DNA from: Sphaerotilus hippei
Lineage (GTDB): Bacteria; Pseudomonadota; Gammaproteobacteria; Burkholderiales; Burkholderiaceae_C
Reading direction: 5' to 3'
NCBI RefSeq assembly: GCF_003201595.1
Contig: NZ_QJJS01000016.1
Coordinates: 39,224-103,223 of the forward strand
Length of the DNA: 64,000 nt
The notes below the pieces were generated by a model. The model ran no database searches. It was not told the origin of the DNA and saw nothing but the letters and a program-made list of their open reading frames with translations. Both the position numbers and the translations under genes were made by a program. Position 1 is the stretch's first letter. The number at the start of each line of letters is the position of its first letter. This document shows positions 57,342-64,000 of the stretch, in pieces.

Positions 57342-58238
57342 ATGACTGACTCCACTGCATCGAACACCCCGCGCAAGGTTCTTCTCGGCCTGATCGGCCA
57401 GGGCATCCAGAAGTCCCTGACGCCGGCGATGCAGGAACGCGAAGCCGCCCAGCACGGCCTGCGCCTGCACTACCAGCTGATCGACCTGGACGTGACGGGC
57501 TCGACCGTCGAGGCCCTGCCGACGCTGCTGCAGTCCGCGCGCATCATGGGATACGCGGGGCTGAACATCACCTACCCGTGCAAGCAGGCGGTCATCCCGC
57601 TGCTCGACGAGCTGTCGGAAGAGGCCCGCGCCATGGGGGCGGTCAACACCGTGGTGCTGCGTGACGGCCGCCTGATCGGCCACAACACCGACGGCTCCGG
57701 CTGGACCCGCGGCTTCACCCGGGCGCTGCCCGACGCCGACCTGTCGCGTGTCGTGCTGCTGGGCGCCGGTGGCGCGGGGGCGGCCATCGCCCACGCCGTC
57801 GTGCGCCTGGGTGCCGCGCAGCTGACCATCGTCGACAACGATGCCGACCGCGCCGCAGCGCTGGCCGCCGAGCTCAACCGCCTGTATGGCGAACACGCCC
57901 GCTCCAGCACCGACATCGCGTCGGCCATGGCCGATGCCACCGGCCTGATCCACGCCACGCCCACCGGCATGGACAAGCTGCCCGGCCTGCCGCTGGACGC
58001 CGCGCTGCTGCGCCCGGACCTGTGGGTGTCCGAGGTCGTGTATTTCCCGCTCGAGACCGCGCTGCTGAAGAAGGCGCGTGAACTGGGTTGCCCGGTGTCC
58101 GATGGCGGGGGCATGGCGGTCGGCCAGGCGGTGGGCGCCTTCGAGCTGTTCACCGGACTGGCGGCCGACGCCTCGCGCGTCGAAGCGCATTTCCGTGACA
58201 TGGTGGGGGAGCGCAGCCAGGCCGGCACCGCCGCATGA
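57342..58238 (+). CDS. NAD-type quinate/shikimate dehydrogenase (QsuD-like AroE family)
   Basis: A 298-residue AroE-family enzyme. Catalytic K81 (ITYPCK) and D117 (NTDGSG) are present. The substrate-binding motif is S25-L-T27-P rather than the S-x-S-P of biosynthetic shikimate dehydrogenases; the S-x-T form is the one I recall from Corynebacterium glutamicum quinate dehydrogenase. After the GAGGAGAA dinucleotide motif, the second strand ends IVDND (D165), where NADP enzymes have NRT-like residues, so NAD is the likely cofactor. It should oxidise quinate to 3-dehydroquinate and/or shikimate to 3-dehydroshikimate. Its neighbours complete the route to protocatechuate. Confidence 0.88.
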   Translation: MTDSTASNTPRKVLLGLIGQGIQKSLTPAMQEREAAQHGLRLHYQLIDLDVTGSTVEALPTLLQSARIMGYAGLNITYPCKQAVIPLLDELSEEARAMGAVNTVVLRDGRLIGHNTDGSGWTRGFTRALPDADLSRVVLLGAGGAGAAIAHAVVRLGAAQLTIVDNDADRAAALAAELNRLYGEHARSSTDIASAMADATGLIHATPTGMDKLPGLPLDAALLRPDLWVSEVVYFPLETALLKKARELGCPVSDGGGMAVGQAVGAFELFTGLAADASRVEAHFRDMVGERSQAGTAA

Positions 58239-58285
58239 TCTAAGCTGCGCGACCGTCCCGTGTCCATGCCACCAGGAAACCGATC

Positions 58286-59173
58286 ATGAGCGCCTCCCTC
58301 TTTCCTGACCGCGAAGCCATCGGCGATCTGCCCAATCCGATGGGCCTCGCCGGCATCGAGTTCATCGAGTACACGACCAGCCGCCCGCAGGCGCTGGGCC
58401 AGCTGCTCGAGCAGATGGGCTTCCGGCCGGTGGCCAGGCACCGTTCGCGCGAGGTGCTGCTGTACCGGCAGGGCGACATCCACATCATCGTCAACGGTCA
58501 CCAGGGCGGCCTGAGCGGTCAGGCGCAACCGCAGGAAGCGCCCCGGCTGGCGGCCGTGGCGCTGCGGGTGCGTGATGCCGCCGCGGCCTACCAGCGGGCG
58601 CTCGACCTGGGCGCCTGGGCCGTGCCCTCGCAGGTCGAGGTGATGGAGCTCAACATCCCCGCCATCCATGGCGTGGGCGACACCCGCATCTACTTCGTCG
58701 ACCGCTGGCGCGAGTTCTCGATCTACGACGTCGACTTCGTGCCGGTGCCGGGCGTGGACCTGCATCCGCCGGCGCTGCACGGCCTGCACGTCTTCGGCGT
58801 GGTGCAGTACATCGGACTGGACCGCCTCGACGACTGGACCACCTTCTACGGCGAGCTGTTCGGCTTCGCGTCGATGCCACGCGAGCAGAGCTTCGGCGTG
58901 CTGTCGACCGGCAGCATCCTGGCCAGCCCCTGCGGCCAGATCTACTGGCAGCTGATCGAGCCCGAGCCCGACACCGCCGACTTCGAGGGCGACGAGCTGC
59001 TGCATCGCGTGGCCTTCGGCTGCGACGACGTGCTGGCCACCGTGGCCGACCTGCGCACCCGTGGCCTCGAGTTCGTCGAGTCGACCCACGGCGTGCGCAC
59101 CCAGGAGCGTGGCGCGCTGACGCAGACCCGCCTGGGCAGCGTGTCGTTCGAGCTGGTGCGCGACCCGCGCTGA
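58286..59173 (+). CDS. HPPD-like (VOC) protein, homologous to the C-terminal half of QuiC1
   Basis: A 295-residue two-module vicinal-oxygen-chelate protein like 4-hydroxyphenylpyruvate dioxygenase. The three metal ligands of that family are placed as H168 (GLHVFGVVQYI), H240 (LLHRVAF) and E289 (VSFELVRD), so a metal site is likely. In Pseudomonas, an HPPD-like domain is fused behind the dehydroshikimate dehydratase in QuiC1. Here it is a separate gene placed before the dehydratase. It lacks the C-terminal helix region of true HPPD, and a tyrosine-catabolic role is unlikely given its neighbours. AGGAAA lies 6 bases before the ATG. Confidence 0.8.
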   Translation: MSASLFPDREAIGDLPNPMGLAGIEFIEYTTSRPQALGQLLEQMGFRPVARHRSREVLLYRQGDIHIIVNGHQGGLSGQAQPQEAPRLAAVALRVRDAAAAYQRALDLGAWAVPSQVEVMELNIPAIHGVGDTRIYFVDRWREFSIYDVDFVPVPGVDLHPPALHGLHVFGVVQYIGLDRLDDWTTFYGELFGFASMPREQSFGVLSTGSILASPCGQIYWQLIEPEPDTADFEGDELLHRVAFGCDDVLATVADLRTRGLEFVESTHGVRTQERGALTQTRLGSVSFELVRDPR

Positions 59174-59208
59174 ACCGGATCCGTGAGGTCCATCCCGGAG
59201 TGCCGCGC

Positions 59209-60117
59209 ATGAGCCAGATCATCAAGAACGTCGCCGATTTCGGCATGGACACCATCACGCTGGCCGGCCCGCTCGAGGCCAAGCTGCGGGCGGTGAAGGC
59301 CGCCGGCTTCGGCCAGATCATGCTGGCCGCGCGTGACATCGTCGGCCATCCGGCCGGCCACGAGGCCGCGATCCAGGCGGTGCGCGACAGCGGCCTGCGC
59401 GTCACCGGCTTCCAGGTGCTGCGTGACTTCGAAGGCCTGTCGGGCCATCTGCACCGCTACAAGGTCGACATGGCCAAGCAGATGATCGAGATGGCGCGCG
59501 CGCTGGGCGCCAAGGTGCTGCTGGCCTGCTCGTCGACCTCGCCGCATGCCACCGGCGACCTCGAGGCGATCGCGCGCGACCTGCGCAAGCTCGCGATGCT
59601 GGCGATCCCGCATGGCATCCGCGTGGCCTACGAGGCCCTGTCCTGGGGCCGCCACATCAACGAATACCACCAGTCGTGGGCCGCGGTCGAGCTGGCCGAC
59701 TGCCCGAACCTGGGCCTGTGCATCGACTCCTACCATGTGCTGGCCGCGCAGACCTCGCTGGCCTACCTCGACGACATCGACCCCGACCGCATCTACCTGG
59801 TGCAGCTGGCCGACTTCATGTGGAACGAGGTGCGCTCGATGCAGGAGCGCATCGACACGGCCCGGCATTTCCGCGTCTTCCCCGGCGAGGGGGTGCACAG
59901 CACGCCGTTGAGCGATCTGGTGCTGCGCCTCGATGCGCTGGGCTACCGGGGCGACTACAGCTTCGAGGTCTTCAACGACGACTACCAGCAGCTGCCGCTG
60001 CCGCATGTCGCCCACCGGGCCTGGGAGTCGGCCGTCTGGCTGGCCGAGGGCGTGCTGCGCCGCTCGGTGCCGCTGCCCGGCCGCATGCGACTGCGCCACC
60101 TGACGGCCCCCACCTGA
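59209..60117 (+). CDS. quiC: 3-dehydroshikimate dehydratase (QuiC/AsbF-like TIM barrel)
   Basis: A 302-residue xylose-isomerase-like TIM barrel. The ATG at 59209 with CGGAG 8 bases upstream is preferred over the GTG at 59200. Likely metal ligands sit in [10 protein letters not shown] (Glu), CIDSYHVLA (Asp/His), LVQLADFMW and SFEVFNDDY (Glu). It should dehydrate 3-dehydroshikimate to protocatechuate. It lies between the HPPD-like gene and aroQ, with the LigAB dioxygenase nearby, which fits that reaction. A sugar isomerase role is the main alternative but fits the neighbourhood poorly. Confidence 0.85.
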   Translation: MSQIIKNVADFGMDTITLAGPLEAKLRAVKAAGFGQIMLAARDIVGHPAGHEAAIQAVRDSGLRVTGFQVLRDFEGLSGHLHRYKVDMAKQMIEMARALGAKVLLACSSTSPHATGDLEAIARDLRKLAMLAIPHGIRVAYEALSWGRHINEYHQSWAAVELADCPNLGLCIDSYHVLAAQTSLAYLDDIDPDRIYLVQLADFMWNEVRSMQERIDTARHFRVFPGEGVHSTPLSDLVLRLDALGYRGDYSFEVFNDDYQQLPLPHVAHRAWESAVWLAEGVLRRSVPLPGRMRLRHLTAPT

Positions 60118-60139
60118 TCGTCCAACCTGTCTGCTTGCC

Positions 60140-60577
60140 ATGACCATGAACATCCTTGTCCTGAACGGCCCGAACCTGAACCTGCTCGGCACGCGTGAAC
60201 CGCAGATCTACGGCGCGGACACGCTGGCCGACGTCGAGCGCATGCTGATCGAGGAGGGCGCTCGCCTGGGCGCCTCGGTGCAGTGCTTCCAGAGCAACCA
60301 CGAAGGCCACCTGATCGACCGCATCCACGCGGCCCGTCTGGACGGCACGCGCGGCATCATCATCAACCCGGGTGGCCTGACCCACACCAGCGTCGCGCTG
60401 CGCGACGCCTTCGCCGGCGTGGCGCTGCCGGTGCTGGAGGTGCATGTGAGCAACGTGCACCGGCGCGAGGAGTTCCGCCACCACTCCTACATCTCCGGCA
60501 TCGCCGAAGGCGTCATCGCCGGCCTGGGCGTGCAGGGTTACCTGGCCGCGCTGCGCTGGTTCGTGGCCCGCGGCTGA
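60140..60577 (+). CDS. aroQ: Type II 3-dehydroquinate dehydratase
   Basis: A 145-residue dodecamer-forming enzyme that interconverts 3-dehydroquinate and 3-dehydroshikimate. It has the N-terminal signature [18 protein letters not shown] (catalytic Arg and Tyr), [30 protein letters not shown] and the loop [16 protein letters not shown]. It starts at the ATG at 60140, with ATG 60146 as an alternative. Placed between quiC and an IclR regulator, it probably serves catabolism rather than aromatic biosynthesis. Confidence 0.96.
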   Translation: MTMNILVLNGPNLNLLGTREPQIYGADTLADVERMLIEEGARLGASVQCFQSNHEGHLIDRIHAARLDGTRGIIINPGGLTHTSVALRDAFAGVALPVLEVHVSNVHRREEFRHHSYISGIAEGVIAGLGVQGYLAALRWFVARG

Positions 60578-60621
60578 TCCCGGGCGCCCGCACGCCGCCC
60601 GCCCGCGAAGGAGCGCCCGCC

Positions 60622-61422
60622 ATGCAAGGCGTGATGGAGCGCACCTTCGGCATCCTGGAGCACCTGGCCCGGCACACCCAGGGCTGCACGCTCGGCACGA
60701 TCGCCCACGACCTGGGCCTGCCGCGCAGCGCGGCCCATCGGCTGCTGACCGACCTGTGCCTGAGCGGCTACGTGCGCCAGCTGCACGGCCACGGCGACTA
60801 CGTGCTGACCACCAAGCTGATCTCGCTGGGGCTGCATCACCTGTCCAACAGCGGGGCGATCGACGCGGCGCAGCCGCTGCTGGACCGGCTGGCGATCTCG
60901 AGCGGCGAGCTGGTGCGGCTGGGGGTGGTCGACGGCGAGACCCTGACCTGGGTGGCCAAGTCCCAGGGCGCGCGCCAGGGCGTGCGCTACGACCCGGAGA
61001 TGGGCGGGGTGGCGCAGCTGCGCTGCACCGCCTCCGGCCATGCCTGGCTGCTGACGCTGAGCGACGAGCAGGCGCTCGACCTGGTGCGCCGCCAGGACAC
61101 CGGCCAGAAGCACGCCGGCGGACCCAATGCGCCCACCTCCGAGCAGGGCCTGCTGCAGTGCCTGCACCAAGCCCGCCAGCGGGGCTACAGCCTGACGCTG
61201 GAGATCTACAACCCGGGCATGGGCGCGATGGCCGCGCCGGTGCGTCGCCCGGGCGGGCAGGCCCTGGGCATCATCAGCATCGCCGGGCCGATGTCGCGCC
61301 TGGACGAGGCCCGCATGCTGGCCCTGGGCCCCGAGCTGCTGGCCGCGGCGGCCGAGCTGGCCGCCGCCAGCGGTGAATCGCTGCTGCTCGGCCGGTCGGC
61401 CGCGGTGGGCGGTCCGCCCTGA
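60622..61422 (+). CDS. IclR-family regulator, end of the quinate-pathway operon
   Basis: A 266-residue regulator from the ATG at 60622 (AAGGAG 8 bases upstream). The winged helix-turn-helix (about 1-60) reads CTLGTIAHDLGLPRSAAHRL. The IclR ligand domain follows (about 75-250), with ELVRLGVVDGETLTWVAKSQ and GAMAAPVRRPGGQALGIISI. It is 44 bases after aroQ on the same strand and converges with ligB 20 bases away. It may control the aroE-quiC-aroQ genes or ligAB; no own operator is evident. Confidence 0.9.
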   Translation: MQGVMERTFGILEHLARHTQGCTLGTIAHDLGLPRSAAHRLLTDLCLSGYVRQLHGHGDYVLTTKLISLGLHHLSNSGAIDAAQPLLDRLAISSGELVRLGVVDGETLTWVAKSQGARQGVRYDPEMGGVAQLRCTASGHAWLLTLSDEQALDLVRRQDTGQKHAGGPNAPTSEQGLLQCLHQARQRGYSLTLEIYNPGMGAMAAPVRRPGGQALGIISIAGPMSRLDEARMLALGPELLAAAAELAAASGESLLLGRSAAVGGPP

Positions 61423-61442
61423 GCCCGCGGCCAGGGCCGACC

Positions 61443-62282
61443 TCAGGCGGTCGGCTCCATCACCATCAGGCCCGACGCCGTGTTGGAGATCGGGATGTGA
61501 TAGTTGCGATGCACTTCACGCACCTGCTCGCCCAGCGCGGCCCTGGTGGCCAGCCACATCAGCAGCTCGACGCCCTGGGTGCCGGCCTTCTCGACCAGCT
61601 CGTGGATGCTGAACTGCGTGGCCCACTTCGGGTCGTGGATCAGGCTCTCCATGAACTGCAGGTCGAAGTCCTTGTTGATGAAGCCGGCGCGCTCGCCGTC
61701 GAGCTGGTGCGACAGGCCACCGGTGCCCAGCACCATCACGCGGGCATCGGACTGCCAGCTGCGCACCGCGCGGCCGACCGCCTCGCCCAGCTTCCAGCAG
61801 CGGGCGGCCGAAGGCAGCGGGAACTGCACGGTGTTGATGCACACCGGCACGACCTTGACCGGCCACTTCTGGTCCGGCCAGCACAGCGCCATCGGCAGCG
61901 TGAAGGCGTGGTCGACCAGCATCTCCTGGCAGGTCGTGACGTCGAACTCGTCGTCGATCAGGCGGTCGATCAGGTGCCAGGACAGGTCCTGGTCACCGCT
62001 GAACGGCGGCACCTCGGGAATGCCCCAGCCTTCGTCGGCGTTGCGGTACTCGGGGGCCGCGCCGATCGAGAAGGTCGGCATCTTGTCGAGGAAAAAGTTC
62101 AGGCCGTGGTCGTTGTAGAACACGACGACCACGTCCGGACGAGCCTGCTCGAGCCAGCCCTGCACCGGCTTGTAGCCGTCGAAGAAGGGTTTCCAGTACG
62201 CATCTTCCTGCAGGTTGCGGGCGATGGCGCGGCCGATGGCCGGGACGTGGGACGTGGCGATGCCACCGACGATGTTTGCCAT
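61443..62282 (-). CDS. ligB: Protocatechuate 4,5-dioxygenase beta subunit
   Basis: The 279-residue catalytic subunit of the extradiol LigAB enzyme, which cleaves protocatechuate to 4-carboxy-2-hydroxymuconate-6-semialdehyde. The Fe(II) ligands are visible as H12 (ATSHVPAIG), H59 (YNDHGLNF) and the Glu of GTQGVELLMW. The acid-base His is in GTGGLSHQLDG and another active-site His in LVDHAFTLP. The alpha subunit is encoded 36 bases upstream. Separate subunits argue against the one-piece gallate dioxygenases (DesB/GalA). Confidence 0.95.
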   Translation of the reverse strand: MANIVGGIATSHVPAIGRAIARNLQEDAYWKPFFDGYKPVQGWLEQARPDVVVVFYNDHGLNFFLDKMPTFSIGAAPEYRNADEGWGIPEVPPFSGDQDLSWHLIDRLIDDEFDVTTCQEMLVDHAFTLPMALCWPDQKWPVKVVPVCINTVQFPLPSAARCWKLGEAVGRAVRSWQSDARVMVLGTGGLSHQLDGERAGFINKDFDLQFMESLIHDPKWATQFSIHELVEKAGTQGVELLMWLATRAALGEQVREVHRNYHIPISNTASGLMVMEPTA

Positions 62283-62318
62283 GGAACGGGTCTCCTGAAT
62301 GAGGTCGGGTGGCGGGGA

Positions 62319-62666
62319 TCAGTGGGCGTAGGCCAGCAGCATGGCCTTGAACTCGTCCTTGCTCATGCCGGTCTGCTGAGCGCCGAGGTCCTGCACGTCC
62401 AGGCCGAGGATGCCGGCGAACTTCGCCAGGTAATAGACGTTGCCGCCCGCGGCGATCAGCTGCAGCACGTTGCGGGCACGGATGGCCTCGCGCTGCTCGG
62501 CGTTCAGGCCGAAGCGGGCGCAGTAGGCATCCTCGTCCCGGACGAACTCCTCGCGGCAGCGGGCCGCGTTGAACGAGTAGCACATCTTGTTGAGCGCATA
62601 CCCCTTGCGGGCCTGCTGGCCGTCGAACAGGACGGTGCCCGGGATGGCGGGGAGGGTGTGGGTCAT
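62319..62666 (-). CDS. ligA: Protocatechuate 4,5-dioxygenase alpha subunit
   Basis: A 115-residue helical small subunit that caps the LigB active site. It starts at the ATG at 62664-62666 (MTHTLPAIPG), with GGAGA upstream; the frame is open far beyond, but that part is antisense to the LysR gene. Family segments are ALNKMCYSFN, FGLNAEQREAIRARNVLQLI and GGNVYYLAKFAG. It is the first gene of a ligA-ligB operon with a readable promoter and a LysR box upstream. Confidence 0.95.
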   Translation of the reverse strand: MTHTLPAIPGTVLFDGQQARKGYALNKMCYSFNAARCREEFVRDEDAYCARFGLNAEQREAIRARNVLQLIAAGGNVYYLAKFAGILGLDVQDLGAQQTGMSKDEFKAMLLAYAH

Positions 62667-62725
62667 GACGAGGTCTCCTGGGGTTCTGCGGAGCGGGCTG
62701 TCGATCGGCGCCGCCTGACCGGCAG

Positions 62726-62754
62726 TATTCAAAAAGCCCCTCTCCTCATCAAGG
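62726..62754 (-). promoter_or_regulatory. Candidate promoter of ligAB
   Basis: On the minus strand TTGATG (62749-62754) is followed by exactly 17 bases and AATACT (62726-62731), each 4 of 6 to the sigma70 consensus. Transcription would start near 62719, about 53 bases before the ligA ATG. Confidence 0.6.
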
Positions 62755-62760
62755 CGATCC

Positions 62761-62781
62761 GGTTCATGAAACGCATGCACC
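62761..62781. promoter_or_regulatory. Candidate LysR-type regulator box
   Basis: GGTTCATG-AAACG-CATGCACC is an imperfect dyad (7 of 8 arm positions pair) that contains the T-N11-A core (T at 62763, A at 62775). It is centred about 52 bases upstream of the predicted ligAB start, just behind the -35 hexamer. It lies between ligA and the divergent LysR gene, the usual place for such a site. Confidence 0.55.
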
Positions 62782-62838
62782 AGATTGATGGATCGGCCCG
62801 CCGGCCGGTGATACTCCGTGACCTGACCGCCTGACGCC

Positions 62839-63759
62839 ATGAGCTCACCCGACCCCCTCGACCTCGATGGCCACGCCCTCGCGCTGCTGCTGGCGGTGCA
62901 CGACGAAGGTTCGGTCACGGCCGCGGCGCAGCGGCTGGGCCTGTCGCAGTCGGCGGTCAGCCACGGGCTGGACCGGCTGCGGACCCTCGTCGGCGACGCG
63001 CTGTTCGTCAAGTCCGGCCGTGGCATCGTGGCCACCTCGCGGGCCGTGGCGCTGGCCGCGCAGGCCCGCCCGCTGCTCGAGCAGATGCGCTGCTTCGCGC
63101 GGGCCGAAGCGGTCGACCTGGCCCGGCTGCAAGGCACCTGGACCATCGCGGCCAACGACCTGCAGGCCCACCTGCTGCTGCCGCGCTGGCTGCGCCGGGT
63201 GCGCACGCAGGCGCCCGGCCTGCGGCTGCGGGTCGTGCCCTCGTCGGTGCCGACGCTCGACCTGCTGCGCGACGAGCACTGCCAGCTGGCGATCTCGCCC
63301 CGGCCGCCGGAGAGCGACGACATCGTGCAGAAGCGCCTGTTCAGTGACGCCTACCGGGTCTTCTACGACGCCGCCGAGCGCGCCGCGCCGGTCGGTCGTG
63401 CCGACTACGAGGCGGCCGAGCACATCAGCGTGCTCTACGAACAGCCGCGCCGCTCGCTGGACATCGACCAGTGGCTGCTGGCCCAGGGCGTGCAGCGGCG
63501 CATCGTCGTCACCGTGCCGGGGTTCGCCGGCATCGCGCCGTTCCTGCGTGGCAGCACGCTGCTGGCCACGCTGCCCAGCCTGCTCGGAGCGGGGCTGATG
63601 CAGGGCCTGGCCACGGCCGACCTGCCGCTGGACGGCCCGCAGATGCCGATGTACTCGATCTGGCACCTGCGCCACCAGGCCGATCCGGTGCACCGCTGGC
63701 TGCGCGGCCTGCTCGACGAAGTGGTCGCCGAGGTGAGCGCGCCGCGCCCGCCCGGTTGA
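62839..63759 (+). CDS. LysR-family transcriptional regulator, probable activator of ligAB
   Basis: A 306-residue LysR regulator. The N-terminal helix-turn-helix (about 9-68) reads AVHDEGSVTAAAQRLGLSQS and AVSHGLDRLRTLVGDALF. A type 2 periplasmic-binding-like effector domain (about 93-295) follows. It is divergent from ligAB, with a dyad carrying T-N11-A in the shared 172-base gap. The likely effector is protocatechuate or a ring-cleavage product. There is no strong ribosome binding site before the ATG. Confidence 0.93.
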   Translation: MSSPDPLDLDGHALALLLAVHDEGSVTAAAQRLGLSQSAVSHGLDRLRTLVGDALFVKSGRGIVATSRAVALAAQARPLLEQMRCFARAEAVDLARLQGTWTIAANDLQAHLLLPRWLRRVRTQAPGLRLRVVPSSVPTLDLLRDEHCQLAISPRPPESDDIVQKRLFSDAYRVFYDAAERAAPVGRADYEAAEHISVLYEQPRRSLDIDQWLLAQGVQRRIVVTVPGFAGIAPFLRGSTLLATLPSLLGAGLMQGLATADLPLDGPQMPMYSIWHLRHQADPVHRWLRGLLDEVVAEVSAPRPPG

Positions 63760-63906
63760 GCGGACGCCGCCACATCACCGCAGGTTTTGCACGGTGCGGC
63801 AGCAAAACCGGTCGATTTGCCGGCATCATTCGCACCCTGCACACGCCGAGGCACCGCCCGCGTGTGATCAAGAATTCAGCATGATGCGCAGCTTGGAGCA
63901 CACACC

Positions 63907-64000
63907 ATGAAAGCACTGGTCCCCGTGAAGAGGGTGGTCGACTACAACGTCAAGGTTCGGGTGAAGACGGACGGGACGGGGGTGGAGACGGCCAACGTGA
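63907..64000 (+). CDS. etfB: Electron transfer flavoprotein beta subunit, N-terminal fragment
   Basis: The frame starts at the ATG at 63907 with [20 protein letters not shown], the characteristic N-terminus of EtfB, and runs off the right edge after about 31 residues. The full protein would pass electrons from acyl-CoA and related dehydrogenases to the quinone pool. etfA normally follows. It is not obviously linked to the protocatechuate genes. Confidence 0.9.
   Translation, partial: MKALVPVKRVVDYNVKVRVKTDGTGVETANV

Noticed and set aside
54161..57406. Antisense open frame of 1081 codons opposite the TRAP genes
   Set aside because: The sense strand carries three unmistakable TRAP proteins. 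The antisense product is a Gln/His/Asp/Arg-rich composition artefact.
60283..60621. Upstream extension of the second IclR regulator frame
   Set aside because: It overlaps aroQ out of frame, and the ATG at 60622 has AAGGAG upstream and gives the usual IclR length.
61443..62666. LigBA-type genes as gallate dioxygenase or 2,3-dihydroxyphenylpropionate dioxygenase
   Set aside because: Gallate dioxygenases are single fused chains of about 420 residues. Here there are separate alpha and beta subunits, and the neighbours all make protocatechuate.
62667..63323. Long upstream extension of the ligA frame
   Set aside because: It runs antisense through the LysR gene. LigA proteins are about 115-140 residues, and the ATG at 62666 has a ribosome binding site and a promoter placed correctly.

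Overview
The window is very GC-rich with strong GC3 bias throughout. Its gene content (protocatechuate 4,5-cleavage, quinate/shikimate catabolism, TRAP uptake, DUF4347 giant exoprotein, electron-transfer flavoprotein) fits an environmental betaproteobacterium of the order Burkholderiales, perhaps a Leptothrix/Sphaerotilus/Rubrivivax relative. The genus is inferred from gene content, not shown. The high GC opens very long antisense frames (up to about 3.7 kaa) that are shadows of real genes.

Layout. (1) 1-1001: end of a sensor kinase and its OmpR-type regulator. (2) 1338-22959: a type I secretion locus with two tandem ABC permease/ATPases, a HlyD-type adaptor and a TolC-type outer-membrane protein. 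It is followed by a 5050-residue secreted protein with an N-terminal DUF4347 domain, many cadherin/Ig-like repeats, a glycine/threonine-rich short-repeat tract and a C-terminal choice-of-anchor-U-like domain. A small lipoprotein and a clear terminator follow. (3) 24011-27391: a kinase, a single-domain receiver and a pseudo-receiver-EAL phosphodiesterase, overlapping one another. The last also overlaps the 3' end of convergent penicillin-binding protein 1A. (4) 29754-31725: a 55-residue basic protein and a COG2509-type flavoprotein.

(5) 31964-45970: 14 kb of four consecutive, co-directional, very large genes (1120, 1217, 1670 and 648 residues). They have no signal peptides. Only the first resembles a named family (DUF6603). 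This is the best candidate for an undescribed system. A soluble triple-PAS chemoreceptor with a sigma28-like promoter and a gamma-glutamyltransferase-like protein follow.

(6) 49406-64000: aromatic and hydroaromatic acid catabolism. On the minus strand, an IclR-type regulator, PobA (4-hydroxybenzoate to protocatechuate) and a SulP transporter form one block. On the plus strand, a TetR regulator precedes a TRAP transporter, a QsuD-like quinate/shikimate dehydrogenase, the two halves of a QuiC-type dehydroshikimate dehydratase as separate genes in swapped order, AroQ and another IclR regulator. LigA and LigB (protocatechuate 4,5-dioxygenase) are divergent from a LysR regulator. The window ends inside etfB. 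Quinate, shikimate and 4-hydroxybenzoate all converge on protocatechuate, which LigAB cleaves; the later ring-cleavage steps are not in the window. Candidate operators for the TetR, IclR and LysR regulators can be read in the intergenic DNA.
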